Assembly (NCBI GenBank): GCA_031216915.1
Contig: CM062296.1
Location: 662,657,838-662,721,837, forward strand
Origin: Pictodentalium vernedei
Taxonomy: Eukaryota; Mollusca; Scaphopoda; Dentaliida; Dentaliidae
Direction of reading: 5' to 3'
DNA: 64,000 nucleotides
The notes beneath the pieces are model-generated. The model was given only the letters and a program-made list of their open reading frames with translations, made no database searches and was not told where the DNA came from. Of this stretch, positions 46,443 to 55,789 are shown one piece after another; the stretch's first letter is position 1, and each line of letters starts with the position of its first letter. Both the position numbers and the translations under genes were made by a program.

Positions 46443-47853
46443 TTGGGCCACCATCACATCCGATCCTTGGGTATTAGATGTTGTTCAATCCGGGCTGCGA
46501 ATATCCTTCCGAAGGCAGCCCACTCTGTCCAGAGTGCCTCTTCCAACCACAGTTCCTTCAGACGTTTTACATCGGGAGCTTTTGTCCATGGAGATAGACA
46601 ATCTCCTGGCCAAGGGGGCGTTCGAGGTTGTCAAGAACATTCAGTCAGTGGGGTTTTTATTCCCGCCTGTTCTTGGTGCCGAAGAAGGACGGCCGACTCC
46701 GAGCGGTTATCGATCTGAGTATCCTGAATCAGTCTATCATTGCTCCCAAGTTCAGCATGGAGACTTTCAGGTCGGTCCGCCGTTCCATTCACCAGGGAGA
46801 TTTCGCTTCCAGCATCGACCTGCGAGACGTGTACTTTCACGTTCTGATTCATCGGGTGTTGCGGAAGTATCTCAGGTTCGCTTTTCTGGGGTGAGTTTAC
46901 CAGTTAAAGGCATGCCTTTCAGCCTCAACCTGGCTCCTTGGACCTTCACCCAACTGATGTCGCATGTGATAGCCTTCCATCGCACACAGTCCAGGGTGAC
47001 TACTTCGGCATATCTAGACGATATCCTCCAGAGGCATTCCAATGCTGCCTTACTGGAGTTGGATGTCGACACTCTGTTGAGCTTGCTCATATCGCTAGGA
47101 TTCAGAGTCAACGAGGAGAAGTCGGATCTGGTCCCTTCTTAGTCATTTTGTCATCTGGGGATGGCCTTCCGCACTCATTTCAATACGGTGGCGGTTCCCC
47201 AGGCCAGGGCTGTGATTCTCTCAGCTTTTGCTCTGACTCTGTCCCAGTCCACATCCGCAACAGCATGGGGAATTCTCCGGCTGCTCGGTCTCTGCAGTTC
47301 GGTGGCAGATCTCATTCCTCTAGGTCGGCTGCATGTCAGACCTCTCCAACACTTTCTGCTCAGTCGTTGGAGGCCGAATGTCGATTCTCTGGATCTGATG
47401 CTTCAGTTCCCAGAATCTCTTCATCCTCACCTTCTCCACTGAACAAATGTTCAGTGGATCTCGCAGGGTGTCCCGTTGGACTTACCCACGTCCAATCGCG
47501 TTCTGATGGCAGATGCCAGCGATCGCGGATGGGGTGCGACGTTGGATCCTCTAGGTCTTTCCCTTCATGAGATATGGGACCATGATCGGGCATTTCTACA
47601 CATCAACCAGAAGGAGCTTCTTGCTCTTCTTCTGAGTTTCAGGCAGTGGATCCCTCACCTGTCGAATCGTCAGGTCCTTCTGTTGTTTGACAATTCGACA
47701 GTGGTTGCTTACATTCGGAACCAGGGTGGCACGCACTCGGTTCTAATGTACAAATTAGCTCGGGATCTTCTGCTCGCTCAGGATGTCAATGCCGGGGTGG
47801 TTGTTCATCACATTTCCGGTCGTCTGAACGTCCTAGCCGACTCCCTGTCCTGA
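46443..47853 (+). pseudogene. DIRS reverse transcriptase / RNase H, broken
   Basis: This encodes the polymerase that copies the element RNA. It opens with a DIRS-typical segment (WATITSDPWVLDVV), then LLAKGAFEVV, GFYSRLFLVPKKDGRLR and VIDLSILNQSI with SSIDLRDVYFHVLI. A GMPFSLNLAPWTFTQLM block and the catalytic YLDD motif (47011-47022) follow. RNase H shows ADASDRGWGA, HINQKELLAL, LFDNSTVVAYIRNQGGT and SGRLNVLADSLS, which supply the acidic residues. Two frameshifts (near 46655 and 46890) and three in-frame stops break it: TAG 47140 where Gln is expected, TGA 47440 where Trp is expected and TGA 47851 where Arg is expected. Domain order, motifs and lack of an integrase fit DIRS, not Gypsy or LINE. 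Confidence 0.92.
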
Positions 47854-49020
47854 CGGGGCAGGTTCTTTTCCACCGAGTGGATGCTCCACATGGCGGTGTT
47901 CCATCGATCTCTTTGCGACTCATTGGAATCATCAGGTGGACACTTTCGTGTCCCCATGTCCAGATGCTCTGGCTTTCGCTGTGGACGTGCTGGCCCTCCT
48001 GTGGGACGGTTTTGTCGGCTACGCCTTCCTGCCGGTTCCGATTCTGCCTCAGGTTCTAGCCCAGATATGAACCTGCAGTCATTGAATCCTTTCGATCACA
48101 CCCCTGTCACCTCGGTGGGTGTGGATCAATCTGCTCCGCTCTCTGTTAGCGGCGGTTCCGGCATGTCTCCCTCTACATCACGACTTTCTTTGCCAAAGTC
48201 GCCCGAGGAGGTTTCAAGTTGACCCGACTTCATTGTGCCTTCGCGTCTTTTATCGGGTCCTGTCTCCTCCGTAGTGGTTTTTAGAGACAAGCAGTGGAGT
48301 TGCTTTTCTTTTTCAAGGAGGCACTCACTCCACTGGTGTAGCCTCTGTAGCTAAGTGGAAGGTTCTTCTGTCGATGGTGTGCGATCACTCTGTTGCTTCT
48401 GTCATTCCTTCGATCACACCGCTTGCGGAGATTCTGGTATATGTTTGTTTCTGGGGGTCTCCAGCAATGGGTACAAGTCCATGCTTCGGAGACCTTTTTC
48501 ATATGTGGTACCGCATTGTTTCGACACTCATCCTTGCCTCTCCAAACTTGTTCAGCTCTTTTCCTTGAAAGGGCCTAGGACTTTGCAGTTTACTTCAAGA
48601 TGGATACTTTCTTGGGCGCTGCTCTGCTTGGGGGGAGGGGGGAGGGGCGTTCGTGTGTTTATCCTGGATGGATATGCGTTTTCTCACATGGTGCGTGCAT
48701 TGTCTTCCTCTCGGGGCTTTTACAAACTCCGTCATGTTGTCGGATGTTATACTGGCAGCCTACTGGAGAAATGCTACCTTCTCCATTTATCTGCAACAGT
48801 TACAGGAGCCGACAGAGGACCTTTGTCCTACAGGCCCTCTTTCTTCGCTCAGGCTGTTGTCTATGGTCAGTTCCAGCTCTGTGCTGTTACTGCCCTTTCT
48901 GTCTGTGCGTCGCACTTCAGCATACGCCTCATCTTTCATTGTCTTTTACTAATGTTTGTGATGCTATGCTTTGATAGGCCTAGGGATCTCTTCCTCTGTC
49001 CACGGTTCCAGTGCAATTGA
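47854..49020 (+). pseudogene. DIRS tyrosine recombinase, degenerate
   Basis: DIRS elements use a phage-integrase-type tyrosine recombinase to insert. The region just after RNase H begins STEWMLHMAVFHRSLCD, as in related elements. Further on are GTHSTGVASVAKWKVLLS (about 48325-48380) and, at 48653-48800, a segment MDMRFLTWCVHC..DVILAAYWRNATFSIYL. The Trp-Arg-Asn and following Tyr are placed as in the C-terminal active site (family pattern WRN..F..YL). The segments lie in different frames with stops between them, so no active enzyme is encoded. N-terminal assignment is weaker than the C-terminal one. Confidence 0.62.
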
Positions 49021-49068
49021 GTTATGTGTGGGTTGTTTATGTGATTCCCTCCATCCTATTGTCTATTC

Positions 49069-49160
49069 AGCCTGTAGTAAACAATTGTAAGGTAGGTTGA
49101 TAAAAAATATAAATTTTATAGTAAATTTCCTTTCTTATTATACCTACCGCAATTGTTTAC
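49069..49160 (+). promoter_or_regulatory. DIRS internal complementary region
   Basis: The left half (49069-49112, AGCCTGTAGTAAACAATTG..GGTAGGTTGAT) is the reverse complement of the element's left end (43733-43772). The right half (49112-49160, ATTATACCTACCGCAATTGT) is the reverse complement of its right end (53362-53420). The two element ends are thus joined in inverse form. In the DIRS1 model this region templates the joining of the ends into a circle. Confidence 0.85.
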
Positions 49161-49248
49161 ATGTTTACATGGAGGCCCTCCCGTCTTCTTATTCAGGTAA
49201 GAATCCTTCCTCCCCGCTGATCACATAACCTCCTACGTTGGCGGACTC

Positions 49249-49309
49249 AGAAGAATGGTTTTGATTACTGCTTGCGCATTGGTTAACGGAAGTCGTGGAA
49301 TTGTACTAA
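49249..49309 (-). repeat. DIRS right inverted terminal repeat, inner part
   Basis: This 61-bp inverse copy of 43932-43992 stops exactly at the transposon insertion site; the remainder of the repeat continues at 53192. Confidence 0.92.
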
Positions 49310-52300
49310 TAGCCCAAGAACATTAGGTTTCACTAGGGAAAAAAATCGGAGAAAGCTGATTTTTTCAGGGAATGTCGAGTACATGTCACTGAACGATTAG
49401 ACAAAAGTCCCCTAAAATCCCAGTTGAGCTTTTTTTCTACAGCCTTTTTTCGAAAACGCGTTTGAAAAAAATAAAAAAAAATCGCACGAACTTTGTAACC
49501 TCGAATTGATCCAACTGTATTTTTTGTTTACGCGTATTTCGAGCTACATAATGTCTAATATACATTTACCTAGAGGAAAATGTGCATTCTGTGACAATTT
49601 CTGCGAAAAATTATTGAAAATTCACAAAAAAGTATCGGATTTACGCAAAAAATGACGATTTTCCTAACGGATTTGCCCAAAGGGTCGTAGTACAGAACGG
49701 GATGTTAGTTGGATAGACGATAAAAAATCCACCACCATTTGAAGACTTTTATCATTGCTTACAAAATAGACATTATAGAAGACCCCCTCTGCTTCTGGCC
49801 GAGTTCCCCTTTTGGCATAAAATTCGTCAGCATGAGAACTCAACTATTTTCGGGCTTGGGACCGAACAGACACGTCTGTGTCTGGCAGCATTAGATCAAT
49901 AAATAATATTTACAGAAGGTACAAAAATCAATAAATAATATTTACAGAATGTACAAATCAATCAACATGGATTAAGTTACATTGACTATTATCAACGCTA
50001 TATACAGAAATGACATGACCTATATACATATTATTCATCGAACTCAGAAATTTCCGACAGGACAGTGTTTCTGTGGTTGTTACAAGAATCCGAACTGCAA
50101 TTACACAAACCTGAGCAAGAGAGTCCTGCCTTCTTACACCCACACCTTTTTGTACAAGCACTCTTGCAACCACAACTGATCAGATTCAGTAGGTTATCGG
50201 GGGCACATGGCTTTGTGGCTGCAGTCGGTACAAGAAGTCCATTGTCTAGCGACCACCCCCTATCCGTCGGAGGAAGCGAAGTGCTCAGCCATTGTTGGAC
50301 CTGGAGATAACATCTGTAGACATGTTGTTGTGCAGCATCGCTGCTTGATGGGAGTGAGGCTAAGTCGATGGGTTTATTCAGATTAGATTTTGCTACATAA
50401 CGCTTGTAAGTGACATATCTATATTGGTCGAGAGAGGAAACAGTTTTACTCCCGTATAAGATCAGGAGAAGTTGTTCCCCGGCAGCGGCTACTGCACTTG
50501 GTGTACTGTCATCTGCCAAAATTGTGTTGACATACTGTTGTGAGTCGCTAGTAACATCGGAGACAATTGTACTGAATACTTTCTTCTTACCAACTCGAAA
50601 GAGTGCAGAAGTAGTGTCACAACCACTTATAGAATGTGCTACAAGGAGGTTGCTTCTATGGTCACCCATTTTGGTTGCTATTTCACTAACTGAAACTAGT
50701 AAGTTTGGGGTAATGGAATACATCATGTGAATATTACATCCCGGTTGAACTTGAGAGGTAAGAATGACTAACAAGTCTGTGTCTGTTCCCACAACGACAA
50801 CATTGTTGTCATCTTGAGCGATGTCAAGTGCAGTTTCGGCTATCAGTACATCAGCATCAGCCTCGGCCTGCTTGGACTGAATATTGATAGCAGATAGCTC
50901 CTGCATTAGAAGATCGATCAGTTGGGTTTTGTTCTTGGCATTTGCAAGGAAATCGGATTGGGGTGTGGTGGCTGGTAACTCGGGTGAGATATTGATATCA
51001 ATGGAATACCTGTCTTTAGATCTACGGGCTTGTTCCATGCCCTTTCTCGACATTGTACAAGCATAACCATCAAAAACAACCACGACGTTCGCCCCAAAAT
51101 GTCTCACTAGATAATTGGAATATGATGTACATATGTCCTTATATGACGACTGTTTAGGCCATACAACTGCCCTCAATAAAAATCCACCATCTACAACAAA
51201 CAGAGAATGTTCTGGGATTTTAGTTTGCTCGGAACCGTATGTTTTGAGGATCTTACTGAGCGTGCTTTTCTGTGTCTTCCTCATTCCAGCAGAATCAAAC
51301 AATGCTGGTGGTTTCGGGGCGAGTTCATATTTGAGATACTCTTCCATCTCTGCTTGTGACTGAATAACACATGTGATGCGGTTGAACAGAATTGTGGGGT
51401 CAATCACTACCTTACTTCCACGGACTTTGATGCTATTTGCCATCGATGCGAAAGACTTCACAGTGTCAACACGTCGTAGTTTGATGCTGTTGAACGTTTT
51501 GCTTACAACATTCGATACGCAACATTCACCAATTTTGTGAACTTGGTCACAGTTCACAGTTTCGTCGGCCACAAGCCCGGTCGCTATAGAGACTAATTGT
51601 AGTGGATCTCTATTCTGAAAGGGGGAATGCACTCTGAGCCAGTTCAATAATTTGGTGATATCATTGGCATCAGTCAATTGTGAACTTTGACGGAGATCCC
51701 GATGTTGTTCGCCATGACCAGTGTGAACATGAACAAAATTTTCGAGAGCATTACATATCGGAAGGCAAAGAGGTAGTCCATGTACCCATTTCGCAACAGT
51801 GCTATCGGTTATTCCCCTGCCATGTGTGAGACCACCAGGGAGCTTGAACATTCTCATTAAACACTGCTCTATGGTCTGATCAGAATATATCCCGTCCCAG
51901 AATTTATCTGAGCGCCTTATGGTAAAGTAACCTTTCTCAGTGAACAACTTCAAATCATCCTGTTGCATTATTTCTGTTAGCTCATTCATCTGCTGCAAAT
52001 AGAGATGAAAACTTTTTGCGTATGCAAAATGACCACCTGCGTGAAATACTGGAATCATATTGCGAACACAATATGTGTGGAGTTCCCAGTCGCCTGTGCA
52101 CTCTGCTCTCAAGAACAACTGGAGAAGACCTATTTGCTCGTAGTATTGTACCCAAAGCTTTCCTGTGCGTCCTACGGACGCATTCTGGAGCAGTTCGTGT
52201 AATTTTGACAGTAGATGGTTGACACTTTCTTGATTGACAGCGTCAGCTGTTGTACAGTCACCTCTGGCAAGTCCACAGAATATTTCATTGACTTTTGTGC

Positions 52301-53191
52301 AGTCTATGTTATCTAGTGTTCGGCTTTCTTCAAACACAAGTTTTGTAATGGCAATTTGTGTTAGCAAATGGGCACGAACTGCTCTTGAATATGCATGACC
52401 ACTGATCAAATGATGGATTGACCCACCAGCATAAACAGTCCCCCAAAGTTCATCCAAGCCGCTACCAGCCATGATCGAACCAATTGCCCCTAAATATGAC
52501 ATAATCATATGGAGGCCGCCGAGTCTAACGAAAACAATGCATCTTGAGTGTAGGCGAACACAACATTATGTGATTTAATCGAACATGGAAATTGAAACAA
52601 TGATGCTATAATACGGTATTTGAATGAGAAAAGTCGATGCCGTTTGAATTTGAGTTTAGGGGGTATGGTTAATATTTCACACGTTTCACCAGTTCATTAT
52701 GGAATAAATGACTATTGTTATATATCATTATAAAGCCACTGCTTTTCTGCAATTTTTGATATATAATTTAACTCCCAAAGTAGTCGTAGATTTGATTTAA
52801 TGGACATTGTGTACCGTTGTGTGTATGAAAACAATAAATTTTTTTTCGTAATTTTGTACATTTTCGTGAATATTTCACCATTGAGTGTGAGGATTGGTAC
52901 AAAGTTGGCATTTTCTGTTGGGGATATGTATTCTCAATATAATTCAGCACGATATTTATGATTCTCACCCTACTAAGGCGAATAAGAATGAGAAATATGG
53001 AGCTGGGTCGAATTTTTTTTTTAAATTTTTTTTTCATCAAAAAAACGCTATAACTAAAAAAGCTCAACTCGGATTCGCGGGGACTTTTCACACTTTATCC
53101 GCAATGTGTGTCCCGGAAACATATAAAAAAATCAGCTTTCTCCGATTTTTTTCCTTACTTTCTCATTTTTATGTCTAATGTGCCTGGACTA
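49310..53191 (-). mobile_element. 3.9-kb TIR transposon encoding an XPG/FEN1-like nuclease
   Basis: The element is inserted in the DIRS right terminal repeat. Comparison with the intact left repeat (GTACTAAGAGAAGAGC in inverse) shows a duplicated TAA at 49307-49309 and 53192-53194. The ends are TAGCCCAAGAACATTAG (49310-49326) and, inverted, TAGTCCAGGCACATTAG (53175-53191), 14 of 17 matching. A perfect 29-bp inverted repeat lies inside them (49337-49365 and 53125-53153, core ATCGGAGAAAGCTGAT). The single large gene is on the minus strand. A direct duplication of about 30 bp (ATCAATAAATAATATTTACA) lies downstream of it at 49893-49960. From memory, the Academ superfamily includes a branch with XPG-type nucleases and 3-4-bp duplications; that is the best candidate but is unproven. 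Confidence 0.85.
50031..52508 (-). CDS. Transposon-encoded XPG/FEN1-family nuclease with C-terminal CXC domain
   Basis: This intact 825-residue frame is the only large one in the transposon and ends with TAA. Residues 1-430 hold no motif I can name. Residues 435-640 carry the FEN1/XPG acidic set in order: VVDGG (D440), VVVVFDGY (D480), QAEADADVLI (E549, D551), VVVGTDTDLLVIL (D576, D578) and SISGCDTTSAL (D631). These match human FEN1 D34, D86, E158/E160, D179/D181 and D233. Such enzymes cut branched DNA using two metal ions. Residues 748-760 (TDRGWSLDNGLLV) precede a cysteine cluster CGCKSACTKRCGCKKAGLSC..LCNC..C (779-809), spaced like tesmin/TSO1 CXC DNA-binding domains. No DDE, HUH or tyrosine recombinase motif is seen. 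The frame stays open 19 codons upstream of the ATG (to about 52566, with VRLGGLH just before the Met), so the real protein may start in an upstream exon. I infer that it is the transposition enzyme or its partner. Confidence 0.85.
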   Translation of the reverse strand: MIMSYLGAIGSIMAGSGLDELWGTVYAGGSIHHLISGHAYSRAVRAHLLTQIAITKLVFEESRTLDNIDCTKVNEIFCGLARGDCTTADAVNQESVNHLLSKLHELLQNASVGRTGKLWVQYYEQIGLLQLFLRAECTGDWELHTYCVRNMIPVFHAGGHFAYAKSFHLYLQQMNELTEIMQQDDLKLFTEKGYFTIRRSDKFWDGIYSDQTIEQCLMRMFKLPGGLTHGRGITDSTVAKWVHGLPLCLPICNALENFVHVHTGHGEQHRDLRQSSQLTDANDITKLLNWLRVHSPFQNRDPLQLVSIATGLVADETVNCDQVHKIGECCVSNVVSKTFNSIKLRRVDTVKSFASMANSIKVRGSKVVIDPTILFNRITCVIQSQAEMEEYLKYELAPKPPALFDSAGMRKTQKSTLSKILKTYGSEQTKIPEHSLFVVDGGFLLRAVVWPKQSSYKDICTSYSNYLVRHFGANVVVVFDGYACTMSRKGMEQARRSKDRYSIDINISPELPATTPQSDFLANAKNKTQLIDLLMQELSAINIQSKQAEADADVLIAETALDIAQDDNNVVVVGTDTDLLVILTSQVQPGCNIHMMYSITPNLLVSVSEIATKMGDHRSNLLVAHSISGCDTTSALFRVGKKKVFSTIVSDVTSDSQQYVNTILADDSTPSAVAAAGEQLLLILYGSKTVSSLDQYRYVTYKRYVAKSNLNKPIDLASLPSSSDAAQQHVYRCYLQVQQWLSTSLPPTDRGWSLDNGLLVPTAATKPCAPDNLLNLISCGCKSACTKRCGCKKAGLSCSGLCNCSSDSCNNHRNTVLSEISEFDE

Positions 53192-53420
53192 TAAGAGAAG
53201 AGCATCCCTTACTGGGTGTGTGCCGATGGCGCTCGACCCAGTTTTGGCTTATTTTTTTTGTGGTGTTTTTACACCACTTTTCTTTCCCAAATCTCATGGG
53301 AAAGATTAAAATAGAGAGTATTTTATGCGAGTTAGGTTCTTCCATTGTAGTGCAAGCCTGTAGTAAACAATTGCGGTAGGTATAATAAAAAACGAAATTT
53401 ATTATAAAATTTATATTTTT
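53192..53420 (-). repeat. DIRS right inverted terminal repeat, outer part
   Basis: This is the inverse of 43733-43931, including GGTGTTTTTACACCACTTTT and AGTGCAAGCCTGTAGTAAAC. Together with 49249-49309 it rebuilds the full terminal repeat. Confidence 0.9.
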
Positions 53421-54859
53421 AAATAGAAGCGAAATTTCACTGGAATTTTCTACAAATTGGGCACCGCAATTACAATTTGAATCCCTGGCTATATCCAAAA
53501 ATCGTCCCCTGAATCCCTAGCTGTAATTAAAAATCGTCCCCAGAAGGCACAAAGAAATAGAACACATTGGAACTCGGGAGATAAAATAGTAACACAGGTT
53601 CCCCTCGCAAATTTGGTTGGTGATAAAATGTAGGTTTTTTGTTGATAGTTGCCTCTCATTCTATCCTTCCGCACTAGCACTCATCATGCCGTATCAATTA
53701 ACCCATTCACACATGCATATCATTCTGTTTTTATTTATCCACCATAAATTTTCAGGATGTCCTGAGTATAAGCCTGACAGACTGATATTTATTCTAGATC
53801 ATCAAGTCATGCCTTCGATGAAGGAATGCGCTGATGATGTCATTGGAGTATTTTATCAGTCGGGACTTGAGCCATCACAGTCGGGACAAATCAGCTTAAC
53901 TCCCCCCCTCCCTCCCTCCCCCCCACCACCACCACCACCACCACCAATCAGTCATCTTTGCGACACTCCCTTGTAATAACATGTATTTATAGTCTTCTAT
54001 CACACCTTTATGTGGTTGAATCTTTGAGAGTTTAGATATTATGAAGTCTTCACATGATGAGTCTTGGATAGGTTTAAACACTTCAGATAGCTGCTGACAT
54101 TTTGAAGGTTCAACATTCCAGTGATGAAATGTACTGCAGTGCTTATTTTTAATACACTTTTTAAAAACTCAGTGGTTGAATTGATACTGCTGTTATGAAA
54201 AGAAAATCATATTTCAGTCACAACATAGCATGCATTCCAAGCTTAGACATAAGGTCAGCATAATATGAAAGAATTCAATCTATCATATGCTGGGTTGTGT
54301 GAAAAAGCAGCAGAAAGAAAATTACTTTTTTTTTCCACTTTGGGAGTTACTTTGGAACTTTGATTTGATCATAAGTTCAGTATATCAGAAGTAGTTCTTT
54401 TCTTCGAAAGGTCCCAAATATTTGAAAAATGAGGGTTGCAGTACTTGAAACCCAAATTTTTCATAGTTCTTCTTGAATTTTCTCACTTGACCTGTGCAAT
54501 CATTTTTACAAGTTTTTAAATGGAACGAAACTTAATGATCACATTGATATATTGGTTGTCGAATGGACAAAAAATGATAATCACTCATCCCATGGGCATT
54601 CATTCTATATTGTTACTAATTGGGCATTTTTTAGGTCACTTTGCCCAAATAATTGAATAATGTATCGCTAATAAAATGTTTGCTGCATAATTTTTATTTT
54701 TGATATCATCACCTCTCATGGGGTCTAGAATCAGCTTTGTTGAAGGTATCATTTACATCAAGCCTCGTGGGGCACAAGGGTATAAATATTTTTTCCATTG
54801 GGGACACTTTCGTCTGGATTCTTTGAGATATCGGTTTGCTCTTGCTAGTAATCATTTGC
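53421..54859. other. Mostly unassigned DNA
   Basis: Apart from the weak exon candidate and a (CCA)n tract at 53921-53946, no feature is recognised. Confidence 0.4.
53756..53976 (+). CDS. Possible terminal exon, product unrecognised (weak)
   Basis: An acceptor-like TAAATTTTCAG (to 53755) precedes an open phase-1 segment encoding CPEYKPDRLIFILDHQVM and MKECADDVIGVFYQ. It then runs through a Pro-rich stretch encoded by a C-run and (CCA)n microsatellite to a stop at 53974. The first 45 residues look protein-like. The polyproline end and lack of any partner exon argue against it. No donor site is apparent, so it would have to be a last exon. Confidence 0.2.
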
Positions 54860-55107
54860 TTAACCCTTTACCTACATACCTACATGAAAAGCAGCCGACA
54901 CATGCAAACAAAATTCTTGAATAACTAATTTTTTTCATTTTTTGTTTCAAAAACATTGGTTATGACCCCTCATTGGAACGAGCTCGTTCCAAAGAGGGGT
55001 CATAACCTATGCTTTTGAGACAAAAATTGTAAAAATAATGAAATTAATTGGCGATTTTTGTGAAGAGTACTGGCCGGTTTTGGCCGTTACGTTAGGTAAA
55101 GGGTTAA
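54860..55107. mobile_element. TTAA-ended MITE with internal hairpin, copy 2
   Basis: The ends are TTAACCCTTTACCTA and, inverted, TTAACCCTTTACCTAACG. The centre folds nearly perfectly (54946-55027): TTTCAAAAACATTGGTTATG and CCCTCATTGGAACGAGC pair with their complements around GAGCTC. 248 bp, and co-linear with 26020-26269, including 'ggccggttttggccgttacg' near the right end. Confidence 0.88.
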
Positions 55108-55789
55108 ATTCTTATGAGAAGAGATTTGATACTTGGACATATGTCATTCACATAGTTGGTCACCGAAGTGGAGGGGTGTGGTACCCACTTTGTGTTGTAG
55201 GGGTGTATGTATTCTACATGTATTCTACTTGAACAATCCTTTCTGTTTTGATTCAGACTATTGGAGGAGGGGTAGGGTGGGAGCTATATCCCATCCCCCC
55301 ACCTCAGTACCCCTTTCTTCCACTGTGCCCAATGAATGTGTAATGAAATTAACAGGTTAAATTTGTGCTGAAGATATGGTGAATGATTTTTTGTTGGAAG
55401 CATGCTATTATCAGGTCTCCTCAATTAGGAGATATCCAGTTCAGTGCACTCTACTGTATCAGTGCTGACTGGGTTAATCATGTTGGGTTTTTTTAAGTGG
55501 TTCATCATCGTCAGTTAAAGATGAAACATCATGAATCATATGCTATTGGAATACTTCCATCAGTTTTTTGATGACTTCTACTTCTTGGCTATATAGTGTT
55601 GGGAGAACTTGGTTAGCATGATCTGGTCACATCATTAATGTTCAACAGTATTACCAGTGCATTATTCACAGATTCTGTGGATGATAGATAACTAAAATTT
55701 TAAGGGCTACCCACCATTAATACAATAATTTTCAAGTAGTTTAACTGTTTTAGTGCTCTGATTTCTTTTTAACCCTTAGTAGTAGTTTT
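55108..55789. other. Unassigned DNA
   Basis: No reading frame, array or known repeat is recognised. Confidence 0.4.

Larger units (their letters stand above)
43733..53420 (+). mobile_element. DIRS1-like tyrosine-recombinase retrotransposon, split by an insertion
   Basis: The element has inverted terminal repeats of about 260 bp, a gag-like region, reverse transcriptase/RNase H, a recombinase remnant and an internal complementary region. This is the DIRS1 layout, which lacks LTRs and an integrase. Excluding the 3,882-bp insertion at 49310-53191 it is about 5.8 kb, a normal length for the group. All three coding regions are broken by stops or frameshifts, so it cannot act by itself. DIRS elements are thought to integrate as circles through the recombinase, without target duplication, and none is seen at its ends. 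Confidence 0.9.

Noticed and set aside
50031..52508. The 825-codon frame as a host nuclease gene
   Set aside because: It lies wholly inside a precisely bounded TIR element with a target duplication and is single-frame. A domesticated host gene is possible but less likely.
43733..53420. Reading the whole span as one large DNA transposon with long inverted ends
   Set aside because: The outer and inner inverted repeats are contiguous in the left copy and split in the right copy. The span is a DIRS element carrying an insertion, not one unit.
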